Assembly (NCBI GenBank): GCA_016722065.1
Contig: JADKGX010000002.1
Coordinates: 620,001-684,000, forward strand
Direction of reading: 5' to 3'
Source of the DNA: Planctomycetota bacterium
GTDB taxonomy: Bacteria; Planctomycetota; UBA8742; UBA2392
DNA: 64,000 nt
This document shows, in pieces, positions 1 to 7,453 of the stretch. The translations under genes were made by a program, and so were the position numbers. The stretch's first letter is position 1. Every line of letters begins with the position of its first letter. Under the pieces are notes generated by a model. It was not told where the DNA came from, ran no database searches, and saw only the letters and a list, made by a program, of their open reading frames with translations.

Positions 1-834
1 CATCTTTACACCCACAAAGCACAGCACCACGGCAAGCCCGTACTTCAAAAAGCGAAACGCCGCCATGATGCCGGCCAGCGCAAAGTACAAAGACCGCAAG
101 CCCATGATCGCAAAGGCGTTGCTGGCGTAGACAACCAGCGGGTCGGCCCTGCCGGTTTGCGGGTCCAGGGCGATAGCGAGCACTGCAGGAATCGAGTCGA
201 GGGCAAACACGACATCCGTGATCTCGACCAGAATCAACCCCACGAACAGCATCGTGGCAAAGCGCTTGCCATTTTCGCGCACCCAAAAGGCAGGGCCGCC
301 AACATCTGCCTTGACCGGCAGCAGCTTGCTGACGGCACGAACGATCAAGCTCTTTTTGGGGTCCAGTTGGCTCTCGCCTTGAAACAGCAGCTTGATCCCC
401 GTGAGAATCAGCAGGCCGCCAAAGACGTACATCAACCAGTGGAATTGCTCGATCAACGCCACACCGGCAAAAATGAACACAGCCCGCAGGGCCAGCGCCC
501 CCAGTACACCCCAGAACAGCAGCTTGTGCTGATGCTCGCGTTTGATGCCTAGCGCGGAAAAGATCACGGCAAACACGAACAGGTTGTCGACACTCAAGGC
601 CAGTTCGATGACATAACCCGCCAGGTACTGCTGCGCCCGCGCGGGGCCGAATCCGTAATCGCCCAACAGGGCAATCAGGCCACCAAAGCCGAGTGCGATG
701 GCAATCCAGGCAGCACTCCAGATCATCGATTCGCGCAACGTAACTGCGTGCGGCTTCTTGTGCAGCACGAACAGGTCGAGCACCAGCACAGTCAGGATCA
801 CTACGCCGAACAAACCCCACATGAACCCATGCAT
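1..834 (-). CDS. TerC/Alx family integral membrane protein (C-terminus beyond left edge)
   Basis: The minus-strand frame opens with ATG at 834 and runs without a stop to base 1, so at least 278 residues are present and the C-terminus is missing. The translation is a polytopic membrane protein. It has the two acidic signature segments of the TerC family: ALSVDNLFVF (about residue 80) and EITDVVFALDSIP (about residue 200). TerC/Alx proteins act in the inner membrane and are linked to tellurite resistance, metal (manganese) export and pH response; the exact substrate cannot be read here. It is divergent from the glycosyltransferase gene, with 68 bp between the two starts. The family call is secure; the physiological role is not. 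Confidence 0.9.
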   Translation of the reverse strand, partial: MHGFMWGLFGVVILTVLVLDLFVLHKKPHAVTLRESMIWSAAWIAIALGFGGLIALLGDYGFGPARAQQYLAGYVIELALSVDNLFVFAVIFSALGIKREHQHKLLFWGVLGALALRAVFIFAGVALIEQFHWLMYVFGGLLILTGIKLLFQGESQLDPKKSLIVRAVSKLLPVKADVGGPAFWVRENGKRFATMLFVGLILVEITDVVFALDSIPAVLAIALDPQTGRADPLVVYASNAFAIMGLRSLYFALAGIMAAFRFLKYGLAVVLCFVGVKM

Positions 835-902
835 GTCCAAAGCAGATGCTCCAGGTACGCGGGTCGCTTGTGATCCGGCTCGTCGCCGTTATCTTCGGCG
901 CC

Positions 903-1658
903 ATGGGCGTCGAATCAAACGTGGCTGTGGTGGATCGACCTGCGGGGAAAGCGGGCAAGAAGTTGTCGGTGGTTATACCGGCCTACAACGAGGCCGCTAC
1001 AATACACAAGATTCTTGATCTTGTAATTGCAGCCCCCGTGAACCTCTTCCTGGAGTTGATTGTCGTCGACGACGGCAGCCGCGACGGCACCAGTGAAGCT
1101 GTGCAGGCATGGGCGCAGTCGCACCAACACCGTGCCGGTCTGGATGTAAAGGTGGTGCGCAAGGACAACGGCGGCAAGGGCACGGCCGTGCGACGCGGAA
1201 TTGCGGAAAGCACCGGCGACTTCGTTCTGATCCAGGACGCCGATCTGGAATACGAACCCGCGGATTACCCGCGCCTGCTGCAGCCCTTGGTAGATGGCGA
1301 AGTTGACGTCGTTTATGGAAGCCGCATTCTTGGCCCCGACAAGGGCGGCACGTTCATGTTCTATCTGGGCGGCCGGGTCGTGACACTGGCTACGAACCTG
1401 CTGTACTTCTGCTGGATCAGCGACGAGCCCACCTGCTACAAGGTGTTTCGAGGCGACTTGATCCGCAGCATTCCTCTGGTGTGCAAGGGCTTTGAGTTCT
1501 GCCCCGAAGTTACGGCCAAGGTCCTCAAGCGCGGGCACCGCATCAAGGACGTGCCTATCCGCTATCACCCGCGCACAGTGCAGGAAGGCAAGAAGATCCG
1601 CGCACGTGACGGTTTCATTGCGCTGTGGGAACTGCTCAAATGGCGGTTTGTGGGCTGA
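903..1658 (+). CDS. GT2 family glycosyltransferase (polyprenyl-phosphate sugar transferase type)
   Basis: The 251-residue product is a cytosolic or membrane-associated family 2 glycosyltransferase. An N-terminal GT-A fold begins with KLSVVIPAYNEA, followed by the nucleotide-binding VVDDGSRDGT segment and the metal-binding region around QDADLEYEP. Later segments (YGSRILG, EPTCYKVFR, KGFEFCPEVTAKVLKRG) match dolichol/undecaprenyl-phosphate mannose or glucose synthases. There is no C-terminal membrane domain, so a soluble donor synthase is likely. The start at 903 puts the first strand near residue 20; an in-frame upstream start at 846 would overlap the terC start. The stop is only 4 nt before the next gene, so it probably heads an operon running through recG. 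Sugar and acceptor are unknown. Confidence 0.88.
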   Translation: MGVESNVAVVDRPAGKAGKKLSVVIPAYNEAATIHKILDLVIAAPVNLFLELIVVDDGSRDGTSEAVQAWAQSHQHRAGLDVKVVRKDNGGKGTAVRRGIAESTGDFVLIQDADLEYEPADYPRLLQPLVDGEVDVVYGSRILGPDKGGTFMFYLGGRVVTLATNLLYFCWISDEPTCYKVFRGDLIRSIPLVCKGFEFCPEVTAKVLKRGHRIKDVPIRYHPRTVQEGKKIRARDGFIALWELLKWRFVG

Positions 1659-1662
1659 TTGC

Positions 1663-2010
1663 ATGACAGACAAAAAAGACACGCAACCGCAGGAACCACC
1701 CGAACCTACGCTGCCCTTGACCGTGGACAGCCCGATTTTCTGGGCCGAGGAGCTAATCGACCACGTGGAGCTTCGCAAATTCTACTCCCAGCGCGGCATC
1801 AAGTGTTTTGCCTGCTGCTGCGTAGAGGTCGAAACCTTCGCCCAGGGTGCCAAAGTGCACGCCGGCGGCCCACACGGAGCCTTTGATGCCGCCCAGGTGG
1901 TCCAGGAACTCAACCTGCTGGCCAAGCAGCACCCCTTTGACGCCAAAACACAGTACAACCCCGGCCTCTTGGCCCGGGCCATGGACTTTCTGTTTCCCTC
2001 GCAGTCTTGA
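1663..2010 (+). CDS. Small cysteine-rich protein resembling DUF1858/ScdA N-terminal domain
   Basis: The product has 115 residues, with an acidic and proline-rich first 25. The core (HVELRKFYSQRGIKCFACCC, then VEVETFAQGAKVH and VVQELN) follows the pattern of the DUF1858 / ScdA N-terminal domain, in which a helix ending in a Gly-x-x-Cys-x-x-Cys turn leads to a Glu-Thr segment and a final Leu-Asn. The Cys-Phe-Ala-Cys-Cys-Cys cluster is richer than the usual CxxC. Such domains are associated with redox or iron-sulfur repair proteins, but function is not established here. The gene starts 4 nt after the glycosyltransferase and lies 62 nt before recG. The domain assignment is from memory of the pattern. 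Confidence 0.65.
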   Translation: MTDKKDTQPQEPPEPTLPLTVDSPIFWAEELIDHVELRKFYSQRGIKCFACCCVEVETFAQGAKVHAGGPHGAFDAAQVVQELNLLAKQHPFDAKTQYNPGLLARAMDFLFPSQS

Positions 2011-2049
2011 TGGCTTCACGCCGCGCAGGGCGCACTTTTGCCAAGGCCC

Positions 2050-2070
2050 GCGAAGTCTCCTAGACTTCGC
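2050..2070 (+). promoter_or_regulatory. Hairpin immediately upstream of recG start codon
   Basis: An 8-bp perfect inverted repeat (GCGAAGTC at 2050-2057, GACTTCGC at 2063-2070) with a 5-nt loop ends 2 nt before the recG ATG. No Shine-Dalgarno sequence is visible between the preceding gene and recG, so the hairpin occupies the position of the ribosome-binding site. It may modulate translation or be a weak attenuator; this is inference from position only. Confidence 0.45.
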
Positions 2071-2072
2071 CC

Positions 2073-4106
2073 ATGGCTGCCGCACCTGACGACCTGAACC
2101 AGCCCCTGGAGGTCCTGCGTTTTTCGGAACGCATTCTGGGCGCGTTTGCGCGCCTGAAGCTCAAGCGGGTCATTGACCTGTTGAATCACTTTCCGCGCAA
2201 CTACAACCGTCGAGCGACGATCGCGACACTCTTGTCCGGCATGACGGCAAGCGTTGTCGGCAAGGTGATCAGCGCAACCAACAAGGCCACCAGACATCGC
2301 CGCATGAAAGTAACCGAAGTACTGGTCGAGGACGGCACAGGCACCATCAAGGCCGTGTTCTTCAATCAGCCCTGGATGAGCGGCAAAATGGTGCCCGGTG
2401 TGCGCGTGCGACTCAGCGGCCCCGTGGAATACGGCTATCACTCCTGGTCGATCAAACCCACAAGCTTTGAGATCAACCCACCAGAGCTGGAGCCCGGGCT
2501 GGAGGCCGAGTACGACCTGACCGAGGGTATCGAAAGCAGCGAACTTGCCGCCGCCATGGAAAGGGTTCTGCACCACGCCGACGCGATTCCTGATCCCTTG
2601 CCGACCGAACTGGCGGCCAAACTGCGCCTGATGCCGGTGCCCGCGGCCTACCGTGAAGCCCACAAGCCGGCCAACGACCGGGCCCTGCAGGCGGCCCTGT
2701 TGGCCCTGAAGTACCGCGAGTTTTTCCTGCTGCAGGCAGGCCTGCGCATGCGCCGCCGAAGCGAGGCCCAGGATACCGGCATGATGTTCGGCGTAGACGA
2801 CGACCTGCGCGCCCGGGCCCTGAAGTACTTTCCGTTTGCCATGACCGGTGCACAAACGCGCGTGTGCAGCGAAATCGAGGCCGACTTGACCAGCCCCGGC
2901 CGCATGCACCGCCTGCTGCAAGGCGATGTCGGAAGCGGCAAGACCGCAGTGGCCCTGTATGCGGCGCTGGTAGCGCTGGACAACGGCTACCAGGCCGCAT
3001 TCATGGCCCCCACCGAAGTACTGGCCCGCCAGCATTTTCGCAACTTGAGCGAGTATCTGCGCAAGTCGAAAGTGCGTGTCGACCTGCTTGTGGGCGGCAT
3101 GAAGAAGTCCGAGCGCGACCTTCTGTGCGCCGACCTGGCCACCGGCAAGACGCATATCATTGTCGGCACGCACGCGCTGCTGGAGGATTACGTCAAGTTC
3201 AAGAAGCTGGGTCTGTGCGTGATCGATGAGCAGCACAAGTTCGGCGTAAGCCAGCGGGCCGCATTGCGCGCCAAGGGCAATCGGCCTCACATTCTTGCCA
3301 TGAGCGCAACACCGATCCCGCGAACCCTGAGCATGACACTTTACGGCGCGCTGGATGTCAGCGTGATTGACGAGTTGCCGCCGGGCCGCAGCCCCGTGGT
3401 AACAGAGTGGATTCACCGCAAGCGTGAACAGGCCTGCTTTGAGCGCATTCGCAAGGAACTGGCCGACCACGGCCGTGCCTACTTCATTTACCCCTTGGTC
3501 AATGAAAGCGACGTGCTGGAGGCCAAAAGCGCCGTTGAGTTCGCCGAGAAACTGAAGAATGAAACGTTTCCGGAGTTCCGCGTGGGGTTGGTCCACGGCC
3601 AGATGAACGCCGAGGACAAAGACCAGGCAATGAATCGCTTTCGTCGCGGTGAACTGGACATCCTTGCTGCCACCGTCGTCGTGGAAGTTGGCGTGGACGT
3701 ACCCGAAGCCAACGTGATGGTGATTGAAAATGCAGAACGATTCGGCCTGGCGCAATTGCACCAGTTGCGTGGCCGCGTAGGGCGCGGAAAGAAGCAAAGT
3801 TATCTGTTTCTGTTCGGGGATCCACACAGCGAAGACGCCGTGAAGCGCCTGACAGTCATCTGCCGCACGAATGACGGCTTCAAGATTGCAGAGGAAGACC
3901 TGAAGATGCGCGGCTTTGGCGATTTTGCCGGCACAAGGCAAAGCGGCCTGCCCAAGCTGCACGTTGGCGACATGGAGCGCGACGTAGAAGCCCTGGAACG
4001 GGCCCGTGTGGACGCATCCAAGTGGGCCGCTGCCATCGACGAAGCGGTCATCCGCCAGTGCCTGGAACTACACTTCGGGCGCAAGTACCGCCTGCTGGAT
4101 GTGTGA
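2073..4106 (+). CDS. recG: ATP-dependent DNA helicase RecG
   Basis: The 677-residue protein is RecG, the superfamily 2 helicase that remodels stalled replication forks and branch-migrates Holliday junctions. The N-terminal wedge/OB region (about residues 10-190) contains the DLLNHFPRNYNRR segment typical of RecG. The motor follows: Walker A in LLQGDVGSGKT (about 283-293), a DEQH box in CVIDEQHKFG (about 382), the motif III region MSATPIPRTL, and motif VI in QLRGRVGRG (about 563). The length matches the family (about 680-700). Its TGA overlaps the ATG of the downstream methyltransferase, so the two are translationally coupled. All motor motifs are intact. Confidence 0.97.
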   Translation: MAAAPDDLNQPLEVLRFSERILGAFARLKLKRVIDLLNHFPRNYNRRATIATLLSGMTASVVGKVISATNKATRHRRMKVTEVLVEDGTGTIKAVFFNQPWMSGKMVPGVRVRLSGPVEYGYHSWSIKPTSFEINPPELEPGLEAEYDLTEGIESSELAAAMERVLHHADAIPDPLPTELAAKLRLMPVPAAYREAHKPANDRALQAALLALKYREFFLLQAGLRMRRRSEAQDTGMMFGVDDDLRARALKYFPFAMTGAQTRVCSEIEADLTSPGRMHRLLQGDVGSGKTAVALYAALVALDNGYQAAFMAPTEVLARQHFRNLSEYLRKSKVRVDLLVGGMKKSERDLLCADLATGKTHIIVGTHALLEDYVKFKKLGLCVIDEQHKFGVSQRAALRAKGNRPHILAMSATPIPRTLSMTLYGALDVSVIDELPPGRSPVVTEWIHRKREQACFERIRKELADHGRAYFIYPLVNESDVLEAKSAVEFAEKLKNETFPEFRVGLVHGQMNAEDKDQAMNRFRRGELDILAATVVVEVGVDVPEANVMVIENAERFGLAQLHQLRGRVGRGKKQSYLFLFGDPHSEDAVKRLTVICRTNDGFKIAEEDLKMRGFGDFAGTRQSGLPKLHVGDMERDVEALERARVDASKWAAAIDEAVIRQCLELHFGRKYRLLDV

Positions 4107-5179
4107 TGAACAAGCCAATCCTGCGAACCGGTATCGCCCTGCGCTGCCCTGCTTGCAAGGCCGGCGAGTTGGCTGAATCCGCTGGTGCGGTGAGTTGCCC
4201 GAACTGCAGCGCGCGCTTCGCAGCTGATGCCAACGGCGTCATCGACCTGACCGTGACTTTGTCGCATGCTGAAAACATCCAGCGTAAGACATACGACGAA
4301 ACCCGCGCCGGCCATCAGCAGACTTCTGACCCCTGGCACTGTTTTGTTTCTCCGACTGGCCTGCGGCATCGGCGTTGGCTGCGCCGACTGAAACTCACGC
4401 CCGGCATGACGTTTCTTGAAGCAGGGTGCGGTTCGGGCGCATTAACAGATTCCATCTCAAGCAACACAGGTGCAACCGGCTTTGCGATCGACATTTCGCC
4501 GGCCAGCATTGCCGGGCAGCTGGTCCGGCGTGGCAATCGCGAATCCTTCGACGTCGCTGTTGCCTCGGCACTCGAACTGCCCTTTGCCGACGCAACATTT
4601 GATGCAATGGTGTGCACGGACCTGGTCGAGCATCTGCCCGATCCCGCCGCCTTCTATGACCAAGCAGCACGCGTCCTCAAGCCGGGTGGACAACTGCTGG
4701 TACGCTGCAACGTGCTGGATTTCGGGCTGACCCTCGACTGGCTGCGTTTTCAACTTCACCGCAAACGCTGGTTGGCGCGTATTGCGGGCTCGGGCCATTT
4801 CTACGAGAATTTCCGCACGCGAAAGCAGCACCGCGCGATCACCGCAAAGGCGGGCCTGCGCATGCTTTCGCGGCAGGGTTTCGACATCGGGTGGGACAAC
4901 CTGCTGGAGTACCACATTCTGCCCGTGATCTACGGATTGAGGCGAGCCGATGGCGTGGAAGGAGATGGTTCAGGCGGTGGCGCAGACGCCAAGGCAAACG
5001 GCATTCGATTGCGCACACCGATGGACCTCCCCCACCGCGCGGCACGAACACTATCCCGCCTGCTTTTCGTCGCACTGTGGCCGGAGCACCTGTTGGGTAA
5101 GCTGGGCTTTGGTGCCTCAGAATGGATGCTGCTGCAGCGCGATGGAACCACCCCAAGTTCAGCCGCCACTGGGTTCTGA
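4106..5179 (+). CDS. Class I SAM-dependent methyltransferase with N-terminal zinc-ribbon
   Basis: The product has 357 residues and its ATG overlaps the recG stop. The N-terminus carries two CxxC pairs (LRCPACKAG and VSCPNCSAR, residues about 10-35) that form a small zinc-ribbon like those in RlmA/Trm112-type proteins. A Rossmann methyltransferase core follows: SAM motif I FLEAGCGSGALTDSI, then LPFADATFDAMVCTDLVEHL and the ARVLKPGGQLLVR strand. The C-terminal 130 residues are less typical and end hydrophobic. The substrate cannot be deduced; methyltransferases of this type often act on lipids, quinones or polysaccharide precursors. Its 3' end overlaps the 3' end of moaE on the other strand by about 20 bp. 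Confidence 0.82.
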   Translation: MNKPILRTGIALRCPACKAGELAESAGAVSCPNCSARFAADANGVIDLTVTLSHAENIQRKTYDETRAGHQQTSDPWHCFVSPTGLRHRRWLRRLKLTPGMTFLEAGCGSGALTDSISSNTGATGFAIDISPASIAGQLVRRGNRESFDVAVASALELPFADATFDAMVCTDLVEHLPDPAAFYDQAARVLKPGGQLLVRCNVLDFGLTLDWLRFQLHRKRWLARIAGSGHFYENFRTRKQHRAITAKAGLRMLSRQGFDIGWDNLLEYHILPVIYGLRRADGVEGDGSGGGADAKANGIRLRTPMDLPHRAARTLSRLLFVALWPEHLLGKLGFGASEWMLLQRDGTTPSSAATGF

Positions 5180-5605
5180 CTTCACCAGTTTGTCGGCCAG
5201 CACCCATTCGACGGTGCCGTCGGCGAAGTGTTCTTTCTTCCAGATCGGTACGTCTACCTTGACCCTGTCCATGATTTTTCGGGCGGCGTCAAAGGCGGCG
5301 GCGCGGTGCGGGCTGCCAATCACCACAGCAATGCTGGCGTCGCCGATCTCGTGCCGACCGAAGCGATGAACCACCAACACGCGCTGCAGGTCGAACTCGC
5401 CCGCGACTTCCGTGGCGACCTTCTGCAACTCTTTAAGCGCCATTGGCTCATAGGCTTCATAATCAATTCGTCGCACCGCGCGGCCCTGGTGGTGGTCCCG
5501 CACCACGCCCAGAAACAGCACCTGCGCGCCGTCTGCGGCGTGTCCCAGCTCACGCAACAACGCGTTGGGGTCGATCGCTTGCGTGGTCAGCCTGGCCTCG
5601 ATCAT
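5159..5605 (-). CDS. moaE: Molybdopterin synthase catalytic subunit MoaE
   Basis: The 148-residue protein is the large subunit of molybdopterin synthase, which with thiocarboxylated MoaD converts precursor Z (cPMP) to molybdopterin. Diagnostic segments are FLGVVRDHHQGR, YEAYEPMALKEL, VVIGSPHRAAAFDAAR and the active-site VPIWKKEHFADG with its catalytic lysines. The frame stays open for another 59 codons upstream, but that extension has no family counterpart, so the ATG at 5605 is chosen. No moaD is adjacent, so MoaD must be encoded elsewhere. The gene lies 4 nt downstream of the M50 protease stop. Confidence 0.95.
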   Translation of the reverse strand: MIEARLTTQAIDPNALLRELGHAADGAQVLFLGVVRDHHQGRAVRRIDYEAYEPMALKELQKVATEVAGEFDLQRVLVVHRFGRHEIGDASIAVVIGSPHRAAAFDAARKIMDRVKVDVPIWKKEHFADGTVEWVLADKLVKSEPSGG

Positions 5606-5609
5606 GGTC

Positions 5610-6711
5610 TCACTTCTTGTCACTGGTTGCTGGGCCGGTTGCGTCCGTACCGCCCTGGCCTGAACTCTTTGGACTGCTGAACATTGCGCCCAGGGCCTTG
5701 AAACCTTGCCGGGCAAACCAGCCCGCGCCCTTGCCGCTGGCTTTGGCGACCGTCCATGCGGCCTTGCCTGTGGCAACGGCATTGCCCGCTTTGTTTTTCA
5801 AGTCTTGGGCCACAGAGTCGGGGCCAGCCGCACCGGCGGGGGGCACAACTTCGGCGTTAACCGCTGCGGGCGACTGGCCGCGGCTGGGTTTGAACTCGGG
5901 CGGCGGGCCTACAGATTCAGCCGCCTTGTCAGCCCCCAGGCGACCTACGCGCCTGTTTTCGGCCCAGCCATAGTAAATGCCCATGGCAGCCAGCAGCAGC
6001 GCCACAACCTGGTACATCACCAGCAGTGAAGCCGGGCTGCGTGCGGGGTTGGCGTTGGTCAAGGCCTGCACACGTGGCACCACGGTTAGAAGCGCAATGC
6101 TGACACCAGCAAGAATCAACCAGATGCCATGGCTGATGCGCACTGCCCGGGCCGTGCCTTCGGCATAACCGCGTTTGCGGGCCAGCCACGCCCTCAAGGC
6201 GCGGGCGCCATCTGCGGGCCAACCGGGCATCAGGTTCAAGGCGGCAACGACGAAATTCAGAATCGACACCCAGGCCAAAAAGCCTTTCCAACTGGCCATT
6301 CCGGCAATGGTCAGCAGCGGTGTCGGGTTGCGTTCCACAAGCGCGGCATACAGAAAGGGCGAAAGCAGCAGGCCCAATGACAGGTTGACCAAGGGCCCGG
6401 ACAGGGCAATCCAGAATTCGTCGCTGGCGCGGGCCTTCTTGCTGTCAAAAAAAGTAAGGCCGACGAACGAAAGCAGAATCATGGTGGGCCGGTGCCCTGC
6501 GCAGGCGCGCCATCAGCGCGTGGCCCACTTCGTGAAAGAACATGCAGACCAGCATGACCACCAGCAGCACCAGGTGGGCAACGGCACCCCATACTTCGCC
6601 GGGTTGGGCATTGCGCGCCGAGGCATCACTCAAGCTGTTCAGAAACAGCAGCCCGATCAGAACAATCACTAGGATATCCAGGCGCAGCTCCACGCCGGCC
6701 CAGGTTCCCAA
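5610..6711 (-). pseudogene. Site-2-protease-like M50 metallopeptidase, interrupted by a one-base frameshift
   Basis: Two overlapping frames together make one M50 protein. The upstream part (6711 to 6445, TTG start) has two hydrophobic segments and the zinc motif FFHEVGHALMARL. The downstream part (6482 to 5610) continues with MILLSFVGLTFF, EFWIALSGPLVN and the third ligand region NLMPGWPADGARALRA, then further membrane segments and an Ala/Gly/Lys-rich cytosolic tail. The reading shifts near the CCC run at 6495-6497. Removing one base there restores a continuous protein through an Arg-Pro-Thr junction typical of the family. Either a base-calling error or a recent inactivation would explain this. 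The start is uncertain because no ATG lies in the first frame. An intact version would be an intramembrane protease for regulated proteolysis. Confidence 0.75.
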
Positions 6712-6884
6712 GTATATGGTTGGTCGATACTTCAGGGCGCCTCCGGCCAGAGTCTAAAGCTTTTTCTGAATTGATGCGCCCGGATTCCGCGTGCGCCAGC
6801 CGGTCGAACGCGCCCTTGCCGGCACGAACTCGCAGAACCCGGCACCAGCCAACCACAAGCACAGCCCCACAATACTCCTAACGA

Positions 6885-6912
6885 AAAGAACCGCGCCGGG
6901 GCGCGGTTCTTT
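6885..6912 (-). terminator. Intrinsic terminator hairpin downstream of the small lipoprotein gene
   Basis: A 13-bp perfect inverted repeat (AAAGAACCGCGCC at 6885-6897 and its complement at 6900-6912) has a 2-nt loop. On the minus strand it ends in TTCTTTTCG, about 40 nt after the lipoprotein stop. It fits a Rho-independent terminator for that gene and may also work in the other direction. Confidence 0.75.
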
Positions 6913-6952
6913 CAAAGTTCATTCGCCAGCAAGCCGGGCGCGGCACGTCAGG

Positions 6953-7321
6953 CTACTTGCGCGCCTCTTGTTCGTCCTTGATGGTCTTGATTCCAAGGCG
7001 CTGGTTCCAGGCGGCCTGGCGGGCTTCAAGGCGTTGCGCGATCTTTTTGTCGGCTTCCGATTCGTACTTGCCGCTGGCCACATCGGGGTCCAGGTACGAA
7101 ACACCCAACTCGCGTTTGGAAATGTCCACTACCTCTAACTTCTGCTTGCTTACATCCAGAGAATCCAGCTCGCTTTGTGGCTTATAGACCCACTGGTCGT
7201 TATAGGTGCTTTGGTGAATCGTGCCGTCCTTCGGCCGTGCCGTGGCGCTGGCCACGCCGGTGCCTGCCATGGCGCAACCGCCCAGCAGAAGCAAAAGCGT
7301 CAAAATCGCCAACGTACGCAA
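6953..7321 (-). CDS. Small putative lipoprotein
   Basis: The 122-residue product starts with a short hydrophobic signal (RTLAILTLLLLLGGC) ending in a lipobox, so it should be lipidated at the Cys near residue 15. The mature part is charged, with a coiled-coil-prone C-terminus (KKIAQRLEARQAAW) and no recognised domain. No ATG is available. The TTG at 7321 gives the best signal peptide, while the frame stays open to another TTG at 7408. It diverges from the large TPR-like lipoprotein gene and is followed by a strong hairpin terminator. Function unknown. Confidence 0.65.
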   Translation of the reverse strand: MRTLAILTLLLLLGGCAMAGTGVASATARPKDGTIHQSTYNDQWVYKPQSELDSLDVSKQKLEVVDISKRELGVSYLDPDVASGKYESEADKKIAQRLEARQAAWNQRLGIKTIKDEQEARK

Positions 7322-7453
7322 CGTATGCCGCCAATCGGGGTCACTTCGGGGATCTTTAGGGTAACCGACGGTAAAGGGCCCGTCAACGTGAACCCCTATG
7401 GAAACCAAGGATGGCAGGGCCTATGATTGTGCCGTTCCCCGCGCCTTCCCCGA

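Noticed and set aside
2016..3962. Very long antisense frames, for example opposite recG (2016-3962, minus), opposite the secreted-protein genes (22385-24211, plus), opposite purH (39837-41459, plus) and opposite the PLP enzyme and hemC (56139-57617, plus)
   Set aside because: They mirror strongly recognised genes on the other strand, encode His/Gln/Val-rich sequences with no domain, and are expected in GC-rich DNA.
6440..6511. Programmed ribosomal frameshift in the M50 gene
   Set aside because: No slippery heptamer or stimulating structure is apparent, and two other genes have similar single-base breaks at homopolymers, so an indel or sequencing error is the simpler account.
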